From Sympetrum striolatum (taxonomy: Eukaryota > Arthropoda > Insecta > Odonata > Libellulidae), in the NCBI GenBank assembly GCA_947579665.1, contig OX388343.1, positions 100,817,657-100,881,656 on the forward strand: a stretch of 64,000 bases of DNA. The letters run 5' to 3'. A program made the position numbers and the translations under genes. Below are positions 23,591-36,342 of this stretch, piece after piece. The notes beneath the pieces were generated by a model. The model ran no database searches, was not told the origin of the DNA, and saw only the letters and a list, made by a program, of their open reading frames with translations. The stretch's first letter is position 1. Each line of letters begins with the position of its first letter.

Positions 23591-23655
23591 GGCCAATGAG
23601 ATGCAGCCAATGAGAATCAGCCAATGAGAATCAGCCGATGAGAATCAGCCAATGG
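23591..23655 (+). promoter_or_regulatory. Cluster of five 14-bp CCAAT repeats
   Basis: A 14-bp unit (CAGCCAATGAGAAT) is repeated five times: the boxes start at 23593, 23607, 23621, 23635 and 23649. Four read CCAAT and the fourth reads CCGAT. The context CAGCCAATGAGA fits the NF-Y consensus well. The cluster lies about 50 bp before the predicted plus-strand leader exon, a usual distance for a CCAAT promoter element. No clear TATA box could be assigned. Confidence 0.6.
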
Positions 23656-23699
23656 GAGACGAGTATCACTGTTCAAACATGATCTAACGAAAACATTTT

Positions 23700-23933
23700 T
23701 TAGTTGCTGCAGAAATTTCATCGAGGAAGGAGGTGATACAGTTTTTCATTATAAAACCGTTAATTTTTTGAATTTCTTTGGGTTCGAAACTTAACTTGTG
23801 CGAACTGGTTAACTAGTTACGCAAGTTTATTACGGTTCATCGACAAGTTTTAAAGATTATTCGATAAAAATAGAGGAAATTATTTTCATCTGACAACATC
23901 TACGAGCTGGTTTTCCAGAAATTCGATAGTAAG
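23700..23933 (+). other. Predicted leader (first) exon, plus-strand transcript
   Basis: Begins downstream of the CCAAT cluster and ends at AGTAAG|GTAAGTTGG (donor at 23934). I find no ATG in the 230 bases, as expected for an untranslated leader. It would splice to the acceptor before 25453, leaving a 1.5-kb intron. The exact start is inferred. Confidence 0.45.
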
Positions 23934-24629
23934 GTAAGTTGGAAACATAACTCAATCCTATTTCAGTTATCAGGATTAACTATTTGGTTGTCTTCTGATT
24001 GTTTTCGAAGCATCGTCAGAATTAAATTTCGTTAACGTGTGGTAGATTCACAGTTACAGTTAAACAGTTTTAAAATCAGTTGATAAACAGGTTGATCTTC
24101 ACAATTCGTTAACTGATAATTCGTAAAATTAAGTGAGGACAGAACTTATCCTGACCCCAAGTTATGCGTGTCGTTTTGGAGAATTTCCTTCCAATATAAG
24201 TAGCAATTAACTAATCAATCTTTTGCCGGTTAAGTTAATTAATTCCATGTTTCAAGGCGATATTCAAATGTGATCTGCAAGTTCGGAATTGATTTTCAGT
24301 CGTCGTTGCCTCTCTATTTTTTCTTTGGGTTACGTATGCTGGTATTATATTTTCGATAATTTGTCTTTCTTTTAAATACCATCCATTTTTCTATGATATT
24401 TTTTTACCGTAGCTTTAGATAAGCATTTATTTCTTATCCCATATCCCCGTGTAGTCATCCTGTAGTTAGCAAGTAAGATTGTCATCGTAATTTCAGATGC
24501 TATCGACAATTCATTGTAAAATTCAGAGCTCTAACTACTCTAACGTACAACTTTTCCTATTAAAAATGTCAGTGATATTATAGCTCGTAGTAAATTGCTA
24601 TGGTGAAACAGGCATGTAAAAAGTTGATT

Positions 24630-24697
24630 GGAGTGGGACTTGAACCTTGATCTCCCATTGCCGGTTGGTTAGTATCTCCAATTAAGTTACTCTTTAA
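24630..24697 (-). repeat. tRNA-derived SINE head (minus strand)
   Basis: On the minus strand, A-box-like TAACTTAATTGG begins at 24689 and B box GGTTCAAGTCC begins at 24646, 43 bp apart. The segment between them resembles an anticodon arm. It is followed by a T-rich run. It lacks acceptor-stem pairing, so I call it a SINE or tRNA pseudogene. Confidence 0.55.
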
Positions 24698-24830
24698 GAC
24701 TGTTCTATCGATTTAGTGAAATTGTGTCCCGAAACTGATTTAATGGTGAAATTTTAGCTGAATATCTCCATAGATAATACCAGCGTTAGATGTAACGGTC
24801 ACTCAGATTTGAATTTTGAATGCGACAAGA

Positions 24831-25452
24831 TTTGCGTGATGGTTTTCAAGGAGATATTTTATAAGATAACTTTTAATAATAACTTTTATTTTATTTACTG
24901 TTTGTGGATTTCATCAGCGTTGAAGAGAATTTAATTATTTGAGAGCTATATAATATTGTTGCTGTCCTTTTTGCGAGTTTTTATTGTGGCGTTTGAATAG
25001 TTAATGAGAAATCCTTTCAGTTGAGTCACCTCAATCAATCAATTTTTTTCAACCAATCATTATTTGCATTTTCTTTTGGTATTAAAATTATACTGCATCT
25101 ATCAAGCTACAGTAAATTAATTCATTTTTCATATGTATTAAACTTCTGCGAAACTTAAGTCGTTTTTCACAGAAACAAGTGTCGTATGATGGCTACAATC
25201 ATAAAATGTATTATAATTCTTAATATGTTTTTATATTATCGAGGGTTTCTTTTTTATATTTCCGGAATTTTTATCTTTTAATTCCTTCGCGTGAGTAACG
25301 TTTAATATCTTAAACCACTTTATAACGGAAATTTGTATTTGAAAAATGTGTACTCGTAACGCACGCATTGGCCATAATTCTCAGTTATTTTATCATTTAT
25401 TATTAGACTGCCGTTAATCCTAAATTAAAATAATATGTTTTTATTTTTCCAG
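24831..25452 (+). other. Probable intron end, AT-rich
   Basis: No gene seen. The stretch ends in a long T-rich tract and TTTTTCCAG (25444-25452), an excellent splice acceptor. Confidence 0.5.
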
Positions 25453-25588
25453 ATCGTGTAAAAGTGAACTGATCTCCACAACAGAGCTTTGCCTTCGGAT
25501 ATTCTTCGATAAGATGAGGAAGGACTTGGTGTAGATGAGTCACAGAAGGAGACCTTGGAAATCGGATGACCGCAGGTGCATACCCCAG
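25453..25588 (+). CDS. Candidate first coding exon of an unrecognised plus-strand gene
   Basis: The exon is bounded by a strong acceptor (TTTTTCCAG before 25453) and a perfect donor, CCCAG|GTAAGT (donor starts 25589). The likely start is ATG 25535, giving 18 basic, polar residues, MSHRRRPWKSDDRRCIPQ, ending in phase 0 at the splice site. Just before it, an upstream ATG at 25514 opens six codons (MRKDLV) whose TAG at 25532-25534 directly abuts the main ATG, an arrangement often linked to translational control. The exon could receive the leader from 23933 or from 21772. I do not recognise the protein. The rest would lie beyond a very long intron containing the LINE and the satellite, outside the window. 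It could instead be an entirely untranslated exon. Confidence 0.5.
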
Positions 25589-25799
25589 GTAAGTAATATC
25601 CAAGGACTTTTTTCCTTCTTTTGTATGGGCCAGCTATATTGCTTCATATGGAATATATTGATTAGTTTATTACCTCTGATAGTAAATAACCGAACGGATC
25701 TTAGTTCGCTCCATTTCTGAATATTTTCTGTATTGTGTGAGGTATCGTATCATTCAGTATTCGGAGTAGAAATGCAATTAGTATGGTGTTAGTTTAATC

Positions 25800-27715
25800 A
25801 TCAATTGGTAGATTCTCCTATCAGGAGGTTAGCTCTCATGGATCTCCACTCTTCTCTTCTACATTCCTTTTCATTTCCTCATATATATTAATTTCAGTCC
25901 AGTTCTTGAAATTGTCCATCCATTCCATCCTTGGTCTCCCTCTTTTTCTCTTCCTTACTGTCCATTCTTCCAGCGCTGTCACGATTTTCTCCCCTGATGA
26001 TCCCCTCAGCACATATCCCGCGTATTTCCACTTCCTTCTTTTCATTTCATTCCATAGGCCTGCTTCCAATCTTTCTCCAAACCTCTTCATTAAATATCCT
26101 GTCTGACCATTTGATTTTCAAAATTCTTCCGGCAAACTCTTGATTCTTGATATTATTTTATTACCAATCGTCTGATATTAAACTTCCTAGATATCTAAAA
26201 AGTTGCATTTGTTTTATTATTTTTTCTTTAATTTTTATATTGCAGTCACTGTTGCTCTTTTTACTAGCCACCATCATTACTTTTGTTTTATTAGTATTAA
26301 TGTTCAATCCAAATTTTGTTCCCACCTCATAAACTCTTTGCATTGCAAACTCTAAATCCTCTTTTGAAGATGTTATGATTACTATATCATCTGCATACCT
26401 TATATTGTTGAAATTTCCTCCTCCTATACATATACCCTTAATCTCTTCTAATGCTTGCCATACAACTTCTTCACTCTACAGGTTAAATAAAAGTGGTGAC
26501 ATCATACACCCCTGTCTTACTCCTAATTTTACTTCGAACCATCTGTCAGTTCGGAATTTATTCTGAAAGCAGCTTCTTGGTTACTATACAGAATTTGAAT
26601 TATTTCAAGGCATTTGTTATCTATTCCGATTTCATGTTACATTTGTATAAAAACTTTCTGGTTAACTTTGTCAAACGCATTTTCGAAATCTATAAAACCT
26701 AAAAAGGTCTTTTTATTATCTTTTAGATTATTTTCCAAAATAAGCCTTAACTCCATTATAGCATCACGTGTTCCTTTCTTTTCCCTAAAACCATACTGAT
26801 CATCTGGTATTTTATCTTCAATTTGCTTCTTAATTCTCTTTAGAATTATCATTAGTGATATTTTACATACAAGTGAAACCAAACTAATTTGTAGTATGTT
26901 TTTCACACACTATTACATTTTTTTCTTTTGGAATAGGAATCACAACTATTCTTCTGAAGTCCTCTGGTAAAATTCCTGCATAGAATATATCATTTAAAAA
27001 TGTTGTTAAGGTTCTTATTGAATCTTTGTCCATATATTTAAAAAATTCAATAGAAATGTTATCGATTCCTGTTGCTTTGGCTGCTTTTATTTTATTGATT
27101 GCAAATATTGTTTCTTCTTGTAGTATGTTTGATAACTTTTCATGGTGGTTATTTCCTTCTTTTTCCCATTTATCTCCTTCATTCTCTGTTGCTACTTCAC
27201 ATTCTGCATACAATTCATTTCCATACTTTTTCCATCTTTCTTGTATTTCCTCCCCTCTCATTAATGTTTTCCCATTTTTGTCTTTTATTCCTATAGGTAT
27301 GACTCTTTCTGTCCTACTGATTTCTTTAATTAATTGATGTCATTTAATAGTTTCATGTTTCTTATCTAGTTCTTCAATTTCTTTGCATTTCTTAGTGTTC
27401 CATTTTTCTTAATCTTCTCTACACTTATTTCCTATTAATTTATTCAAGTATCTATATTCTTCAGTATTTCCTTCCTTTAAAATTCTTCTTTTATTCCATC
27501 AGTTGTAGTGTTGATTGTGTAATCCATGGTTTCTTTCCCTCATTCTTGCTTTTTCCTAGTTCTTCATCCATTGCCTTCCTGATGGCCTCTTTCATTTTTT
27601 TCCCTTTAACGTTTGGATCTCTTCCTTGTATTGCATTTTTATGTAATATTCTTTCTGTAATTTTCTCTTTTAATGATTTAACCGTCCCATCCTCTTTCAA
27701 TTTATTTAAATTTAA
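25800..27715 (-). pseudogene. RTE-like LINE reverse transcriptase, 5'-truncated and frameshifted
   Basis: Read on the minus strand the order is: linker region (27700-27491), then AINKIKAAKATGIDNISIEF and LPEDFRRIVVIPIPK (27261-26900), QYGFREKKGTRDAI and FLGFIDFENAFDKVN (catalytic motif A, about 26700), VRQGCMMSPLLFNL (motif B, about 26490), the active site YADD (26397-26386), FGLNINTNKTKVM, FRYLGSLISDDW, and finally WKYAGYVLRG with RKRKRGRPRMEWMDNFKNW (about 26030-25890). All RT motifs are present, but they fall in different frames, so it is dead. The endonuclease domain that should precede it is missing: the copy is 5'-truncated near 27715, as is usual for target-primed insertion. The 3' end is near 25800. 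The clade is judged by motif wording only. Confidence 0.85.
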
Positions 27716-28669
27716 ATTTTTGTTTTGATTGAGTTACCTTAATACCCGTTTATAGTTTAATTTACTGTTAAAAGGTATTATGCCCCAGATATATAAAGCT
27801 CCTTGATTTTTGGCATGTAGATTGCTAGTATATAGGGTTTTCGTAAATTTATCCTAATGGTTTATTGCCATTAAGTATTTCGTTATAGTATATATGTTTG
27901 TAATGTTCGAGCAGTAGTGTTATGCTTACGTGTAATTCTGGTTTGCCAATAATACAATAGGAATATTACACTTAAACAAGATATTTTCTAGCTACGTTTC
28001 TTGCGATAAGGATTTCCTAAAACATAGGACTTATTAGAGTAAAAGTTTCTTCCTGCTAATAGAATTCAGTTTAGTAAATATCACACTTTATTTTTCTTGA
28101 TAAAACTTATTACTATAGCTAATGATATATCTATATGGATTCGAAACAATATTTTCTATACGTATGCTGTAAAATGTTAATTTCCTGCTACATTGATCGT
28201 GTATTTTAAAGTAATACTGTAGTTCAGATTCCGTGTTAAGTCGTTGTTTTCATTGATCAATTTTCAAATTAGAAAATACTGATTGCCTCTACGAAATGCT
28301 CTGAAGGCATTGTACTTTCTTCTTGATACCTTATTCACTTATTTACAAATGCAATCATCAATACGGTTTTTAATTTTCAGGTTTCTTCAAGTTATAGTAC
28401 TCTAAGAGGTTTTGATAATTTATTATGAAGTTGCCAAAGTAACAATTAGCATATCTTCACCTCACTTCTTCTCCGGTGTTAAAGGCATATAAATTACTTA
28501 TCGTCAGTATATTCATCTTATTCATCCTTAAAATTGCGCGATTCGTATGAAAAGGTTTTCCTTTCTTTCTTTTTCGGTATCGAAGTTTATACAAGGATTA
28601 CGATATATGTCTGGCAGTTAACTTTGTATTTAATATTTCGAATCGAAAATCAAGGAAAAATATTTATAG
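27716..28669. other. AT-rich stretch between the LINE and the satellite
   Basis: No gene, RNA or repeat that I can support. It probably belongs to the same intron. Confidence 0.5.
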
Positions 28670-30660
28670 CACACATTAGTAGATACTTTTAGTCTAATAG
28701 ATTATAGGCAATGTTTTTATTATTAATCCACTCCTCATCATTCATTGCATATGAGAATTATATCAGATGATGCTTCTACTAAATACGGAGATGTTTGCGA
28801 AAAGATGCGTCCCGGAATTTAGGACTTCTGAAGAAGGCATTTCATAAATTTGAATGACATATATCAAAGGTGATGCTGATAATCCATTAGTTGGTAACTA
28901 ATTTTCAATCTGAATGATTATAGACAATATGTTTATCATTTATTAGTCCTTACCCACAACATTAATTGCATAATTATCTTATTTCAGATCATGGTTCAAG
29001 TAAATAGGGGGATGTTTTAGAGAAGATGCTTCGGAGAGCATTAAGAGAGAATACGACTTCAAGAACAGAAATTACGAAAAAATGAATGACTTAAATCATA
29101 GATAATAAACTAAATTCATTAGTTCGTAATTGATTTTAGTTTCATAGATTAAATGAATTTTGTTTATCAATGAAAAGTCCTTTCTTTCGTCATTCTTCGC
29201 ACATGTATATTATTTCAGATTATGTTTCTCGGACATTCCGAAGATGATTCGAAGAAGATTCTTCTTGGACCACATAAGCACATAGAATTTCTGGAAACGG
29301 ATTTTCGTAAATAAATATCACTTTAATCATCAATAATGCTGTTAATTCATAAGTCCGTAATTAATTTTAGCCTCATAGATTTTAGGCATTTTGTTGATCA
29401 TTAATTAGTACCTTCCATCATCAATCATTGCATACGTGTAATATTTAAGATAAGGCATCTCGGATATTTGGAAAATGATTCGGAGAAGTTTCTTCCTAGA
29501 CCACATAAAGAACATAGGATTTCTGGAACAAGATTCTCGTAAATATAAACTAATTTTGTAATAGTTAATGCTGATTTTTCATTGGTTCATAATTGCTATC
29601 ATTAATTTTCGTCTCATAGATTTTATGCATATTGTTAATCATCAAATATTACATTCTATCATGAATCATTTCTTGTGTGTAATATTTCAGGTTTTTATCT
29701 CGTATATTCGGAGATGATTCGAAGAAGATTCATCCTGGACCACATATAGACCATAGGATTTTCAAACAAGATATTCGTAAATATAAGCTACTTTTTAAAG
29801 ATAATGCTGTTAATTTATTAGTTTGTAATTCAATTTTTTATCATAGATTTTATGCATTTTGTTAATATTCTGCCAGTTCTTTTCATCATCAAACATTGCT
29901 TGCGTGTAATATTTAGGGTTAAGCATCTAGGGCATTCGGAAGATGAATAGGAGAAAATTCTTCCTAGACCACATATAGAACATAGGTCTTTTATAACCAG
30001 ATTTTGCTAAATGTTATATTTGTGATGGTTAATTCTGTTAATCATTATTTGGTAATATATTTTTAGAATCATAGAATTCATGCATTTTGCTATTCATTTA
30101 TTAGTTCTTTCTATAATCAATGATTGCATTTGTGTCATATTTCAGGTTATGCTTCTCGGTTATTCGGGAAATGATTCTGAGAAGATTCTTCCTGAACCAC
30201 ATATAGAACATATGATTTCTGGAACCGGATATTGGTAATTATAAGTTTCATTATCATAGTTAATGCAGTTAATGAATTAGTTCCTAAAATATTTAAGTCT
30301 CATAGATTTAATGCAATTTGTTATTTATTTTTTACATCTTTCTATCGACAATATTTCAGGATATGCATCTCCGATATTTGGATGATGATTCGGAGAAGTT
30401 TCCTCCTGGACCGAATAGAAAACTGAGTATTGCTGGAAACGGATTTTCGTAAATATAAGCTACATTTGACATTAATGATGATGAGTCGGAGAAGATTCTT
30501 CCATGACCACAGGTAGAGAATTGGATTCCTAATACCAGATTCTCGTAAATATAAGCCAATTTAGTCGTTGAAACTGCTGTAGATTCTTTATTTCGTAATT
30601 CAGTTTAGTGTTATGGATTTGATGAATTTTGTGTATCATTAATAAGTTATTTTTATCATC
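28670..30660 (+). repeat. Diverged left edge of the satellite
   Basis: Roughly eight to nine monomers are recognisable by shared anchors (TTTCAG, GATGATTCG-AGAAGAT, CACATA-GAACATAGGATT, TTCGTAAATATAAG, ATAGATTTTATGCATTTTGTT) but differ at many positions from each other and from the bulk array. Such decayed edges are usual where unequal exchange no longer homogenises copies. They show earlier states of the monomer, for example without the TGA in the 89-bp segment. Confidence 0.85.
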
Positions 30661-33600
30661 AATGATCGCTCTCGTGTATTATTTCAGGCTATGCATTCCG
30701 GATATTCGGTGGATGGTTCGGAGAAGATTGTTTCTTGACCAAATGAAGAGCATTGGATTCCTGGAACCGGCTTTTCGTAAATATAAGCTAATTTAGTCGT
30801 AGTAAATGCTGTTAATTCTTTATTTCGTAATTAATTTTAGTCTTATCGATTTGATGCATTTTGTACATCATTTATAATTTATGTTTATCATCAACGATTG
30901 CTCTCGTGTATTATTTCAGGCTATGCATTCCGGATATTCGGAGGATGAGTCGGAGAAGATTGTTTCTTGACCACATGAAGAGCATTGGATTCCTGGAACC
31001 GGATGGACGTAAATATAAGCTAATTTAGTCGTAGTAAATGCTGTTAATTCTTTATTCTGTAATTAATTTTAGTCTTATCTATTTGATGCATTTTGTATAT
31101 CATTTCTAATTAATTTTTATCATCAATGATTGCTCTCGTGTATTATTTCAGGCTATGCATTCCGGATATTGGGATGATGAGTCGGAGAAGATTGTTTATT
31201 GACCAAATGAAGAGCATTGGATTCCTGGAACCGGATTGTCGTAAATATAAGCTAATTTAGTAGGAGTAAATCCTTTTTATTCTTTATTTCGTAATTTATT
31301 TTAGTCTTATCGATTTGATACATTTTTTATATCATTTATAAGTTATTTTTATCATCAATGATTGCTCTCGTGTATTATTTCAGGCTATGCATTCCGGATA
31401 TTCGGAGGATGAGTCGGAGAAGATTGTTTCTTTCCAAATGAAGAGCATTGGATTCCTGGAACCGGATTGACGTAAATAAAAGCTAATTTAGTCGTAGTAA
31501 ATGCTGTTAATTCTTTATTTCGTAATTAATTTTAGTCTTATAGATTTGATGCATTTTGTATATCATTTATAACTTATTTTTATCATCAATGATTGCTCTC
31601 GTGTATTATTTCAGGCTATGGATTCCGGATATTCGGAGGATGAGTCGGATAAGATTGTTTCTTGACCAAATGAAGAGCATTGGATTCCTGGAAACGGATT
31701 GACGTAAATAAAAGCTAATTTAGTTGTAGTAAATGCTGTTAATTCTTTATTTCGTAATTAATTTTAGTTTTATAGATTTTTGCATTTTGTATATCATTTA
31801 TAATTTATTTTTATCATCAATGATTGCTCTCGTGTATTATTTCAGGCTATGCATTCCGGATATTCGGAGGATGAGTCGGATAAGATTGTTTCTTGACCAA
31901 ATGAAGAGCATTTGATTCCTGGAACCGGATTGACGTAAATAAAAGCTAATTTAGTCGTAGTACATCCTTTTAATTCTTTATTTCGTAATTAATTTTAGTC
32001 TTATAGATTTGATGCATTTTGTATATCATTTATAAGTTATTTTTATCATCAATGATTGCTCTCGTGTATTATTTCAGGCTATGCATTCCGGATATTCGGA
32101 GGATGAGTCGGAGAAGATTGTTTCTTGACCACATGAAGAGCATTTTATTCCTGGAACCGGATTGTCGTAAATATAAGCTAATTTATTGGTAGTAATTGCT
32201 GTTAATTCTTTATTTCGTAATTAATTTTAGTCTTATCGATTTGATGCATTTTGTATATCATTTATAAGTTATTTTTATCATCAATGATTGCTCTCGTGTA
32301 TTATTTCAGGCTATGCAATCCGGATATTTGGAGGATGAGTCGGAGAAGATTGCTTCTTGACCACATGAAGAGCATTGGATTCCTGGAAGCGGAGTGTCGT
32401 AAATATAAACTAATTTAGTCGTAGTAAATGCTGTTAATTCTTTATTTCGTAATTAATTTTAGTCTTATCGATTTGATGCATTTTGTATATCATTTATAAG
32501 TTCTTTTTATCATCAATGATTGCTCTCGTGTATTTTTTAAGGCTATGCATTGCGGAATTTCGTAGGATGAGTCGGAGAAGATTGTTTCTTGACCACATGA
32601 AGAGCATTGGATTCCTGGAAGCGGATTGTCGTAAATATAAACTAATTAAGTCGTATTAAATGCTGCTAATTCTTTATTTCGTTATTCGTTTAGTCTTATC
32701 GATTTGATGCATTTTGTATATCATTTATAAGTTCTTTTTATCATCAATGATTGCTCTCGTGTATTATTTCAGGCAATGCATTCCGGATATTCGGAGGATG
32801 AGTCGGAGAAGATTGTATCTTGACCACATGAAGAGCATTGGATTCCTGGAACCGGATTGTCGTAAATATATGCTAATTTAGTGGTAGTAAATGCTGTTAA
32901 TTCTTTATTTCGTAATTAATTTTAGTCTTATCGATTTGATGCATTTTTTATATCATTTATAAGTTATTATTATCATCAATGATTACTCTCGTGTATTATT
33001 TCAGGCTATGCATTCCGGATATTGGGAGGATGAGTCGGAGAAGATTGTTTATTGACCAAATGAAGAGCATTGGATTCCTGGAACCGGATTGTCATAAATA
33101 TAAGCTAATTTAGTAGGAGTAAATGCTGTTAATTCTTTATTTCGTAATTTATTTTAGTCTTATCGATTTGATACATTTTGTATATCATTTATATGTTATT
33201 TTTATCATCAATGATTGCTCTCGTGTATTATTTCAGGCTATGCATTCCGGATATTCGGAGGATGAGTTGGAGAAGATTGTTTCTTGACCACTTGAAGAGC
33301 ATTGGATTCCTGGAAGCGGATTGTCGTAAATGTAAGCTAATTTAGTCGTATTAAATGCTGCTAATTCTTTATTTCGTAATTCGTTTAGTCTTATCGATTT
33401 GATGCTGTTTGTATATCATTTATAGGTCCTTTTTATCATCAATGATTGCTCTCGTATATTATTTCAGGCTATGCATTCCGGATATTCGGAGGATGAGTCG
33501 GAGAAGATTGTATCTTGACCACATGAAGAGCATTGGATTCCTGGAACCGGATTGTCATAAATATATGCTAATTTAGTGGTAGTAAATGCTGTTAATTCTT

Positions 33601-36342
33601 TATTTCGTAATTAATTTTAGTCTTATCGATTTGATGCATTTTGTATATCATTTATAAGTTATTATTATCATCAATGATTGCTCTCGTGTATTATTTCAGG
33701 CTATGCATTCCGGATATTGGGATGATGAGTCGGAGAAGATTGTTTCTTGACCACATGAAGAGCATTGGATTCCTGGAACCAAATTGTCGTAAATATAAGC
33801 TAATTTATTTTAGTAAATGTTGTTAATTCTTTATTTCGTTATGAATTTTATTCTTATCGATTTGATGCATTTTGTATATCATTCATAAGTTATTTTTATC
33901 ATCAATGATTGCTCTCGTGTATTTTTTCAGGCTATGCATTCCAGATATTTGGAGGATGAGTCGGACAAGATTGTTTCCTGACCACATGAAGAGCATTGGA
34001 TTTCTGGAACCGGATTTACGTAAATATAAGCTAATTTAGTCTTAGTAAATGCTGTTAATACTTTATTTCGTAATTAATCTTAGTCTTATGGATTTGATGC
34101 ATTTTGTATATCATTTATAAGTTATTTTTATCATCAATGATTGCTCTCGTGTCTTATTTCAGGCTATGCATTCCGGATATTCGGAGGATGAGTCGGAGTA
34201 GATTGTTTCTTGACCAAATGAAGAGCATTGGATTCCTGGAACCGGATTGACGTAAATATAAGCTAATTTAGTCGTAGTAAATGCTGTTAATTCTTTATTT
34301 CGTATTAATTTTAGTCTCATCGATTTGATGCATTTTGTATATCATTTATAAGTTCTTTTTATCATCAATGATTGCTCTCTTGTATTATTTCAGGCTATGC
34401 ATTCCGGATATTCAGACGATGAGTCGGAGGAGATTGTTTCTTGACCGAAGGAAGAGCATTGGATTCCTGGAACCGGATTGACGTAAATAAAACCTAATTT
34501 AGTCGTAGTAAATGCTGTTAATTCTTTATTTCGTATTAATTTTAGTCTTATCGATTTGATGCATTTTGTATATCATTTATAAGTTATTTTTATCATCAAT
34601 GAATGCTCTCGTGTATTATTTCAGGCTATGCATTCCGTATATCGGAGGATTAGTCGGAGAAGATTGTTTCTTGACCAAATGAAGAGCATTGGATTCCTGG
34701 TCCCGGATTGTCGTAAATATAAGCTAATTTAGTCGTAGTAAATGCTGTTAATTCTTTATTTCGTAATTAATTATAGTCTTATAGATTTGATGCATTTTGT
34801 ATATCATTTATAAGTTATTTTTATCATCAATGATTGCTCTCGTGTATTATTTCAGGCTATGCATTCCGAATATTCGGAGGGTTAGTCGGAGAAGATTGTT
34901 TATTGACCAAATGAAGAGCATTGGATTCCTGGTCCCGGATTGTCGTAAATATAAGCTAATTTAGTCGTAGTAAATGCTGTTAATTCTTTATTTCGTAATT
35001 AATTATATTCTTAAAGATTTGATGCATTTTGTATATCATTTATAAGTTATTTTTATCATCAATGATTGCTCTCGTGTATTATTTCAGGCTATGCATTCCG
35101 AATATTCGGAGGATGAGTCGGAGAAGATTGTTTATTGACCAAATGAAGAGCATTGGATTCCTGCAACCGGATTGTCGTAAATAAAAGCTAATTTAGTCGT
35201 AGTAAATGCTGTTAATTCTTTATTTCGTAATTAATTATAGTCTTATAGATTTGATGCATTTTGTATATCATTTATAAGTTATTTTTATCATCAATGATTT
35301 CTCTCGTGTATTATTTCAGGCTATGCATTCCGGATATTCGGAGGATTAGTCGGAGAAGATTGTTTCTTGACCAAATGAAGAGCATTGGATTCCTGGTCCC
35401 GGATTGTCGTAAATATAAGGTAATTTAGTCGTAGTAAATGCTGTTAATTCTTTATTTCGTAATTAATTATATTCTTAAAGATTTGATGCATTTTGTATAT
35501 CATTTATAAGTTATTTTTATCATCAATGATTGCTCTCGTGTATTATTTCAGGCTATGCATTCCGGATATTCGGAGGATTAGTCGGAGAAGATTGTTTCTT
35601 GACCAAATGAAGAGCATTGGATTCCTGGTCCCGGATTGACGTAAATAAAAGCTAATTTAGTCTTAGTAAATGCTGTTAATTCTTTATTTCGTATTAGTTA
35701 TAGTCTTATAGATTTGATGCATTTTGTATATCATTTATAAGTTATTTTTATCATCAATGATTGCTCTCGTGTATTATTTCAGGCTATGCATTCCGGATAT
35801 TCGGAGGATTAGTCGGAGAAGATTGTTTCTTGACCAAATGAAGAGCATTGGATTCCTGGTCCCGGATTGTCGTAAATATAAGCTAATTTAGTCGTAGTAA
35901 ATGCTGTTAATTCTTTATTTCGTAATTAATTATAGTCTTATCGATTTGATGCATTTTGTATATCATTTATAAGTTATTTTTATCATCAATGATTGCTCTC
36001 GTGTATTATTTCAGGCTATGCATTCCGAATATTCGGAGGATGAGTCGGAGAAGATTGTTTATTGACCAAATGAAGAGCATTGGATTCCTGCAACCGGATT
36101 GTCGTAAATATAAGCTAATTTTGACGTAGTAAATGCTGTTAATTCTTAATTTCGTAATTAATTTTAGTCTTATCGATTTGATGCATATTGTATATCATTT
36201 ATAAGTTCCTTTCATCATCAATGATTGCTCTCGTGTATTATTTCAGGCTATGCATTCCGGATAATCGGAGGATGAGTCGGAGAAGATTGTTTCTTGACCA
36301 CATGAAGAGCATTGGATTCCTGGAACCGGATTGTCGTAAATA

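Larger units (their letters stand above)
23025..24830 (-). repeat. Right arm of a large diverged palindrome
   Basis: Reverse-complement partner of 19290-21060. It differs from the left arm by an expanded block of CCAAT repeats and by many point changes and small indels. The outermost part contains a SINE head (24630-24697) whose degenerate counterpart appears to be present near 19430 in the left arm, so that SINE probably predates the duplication. Confidence 0.8.
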
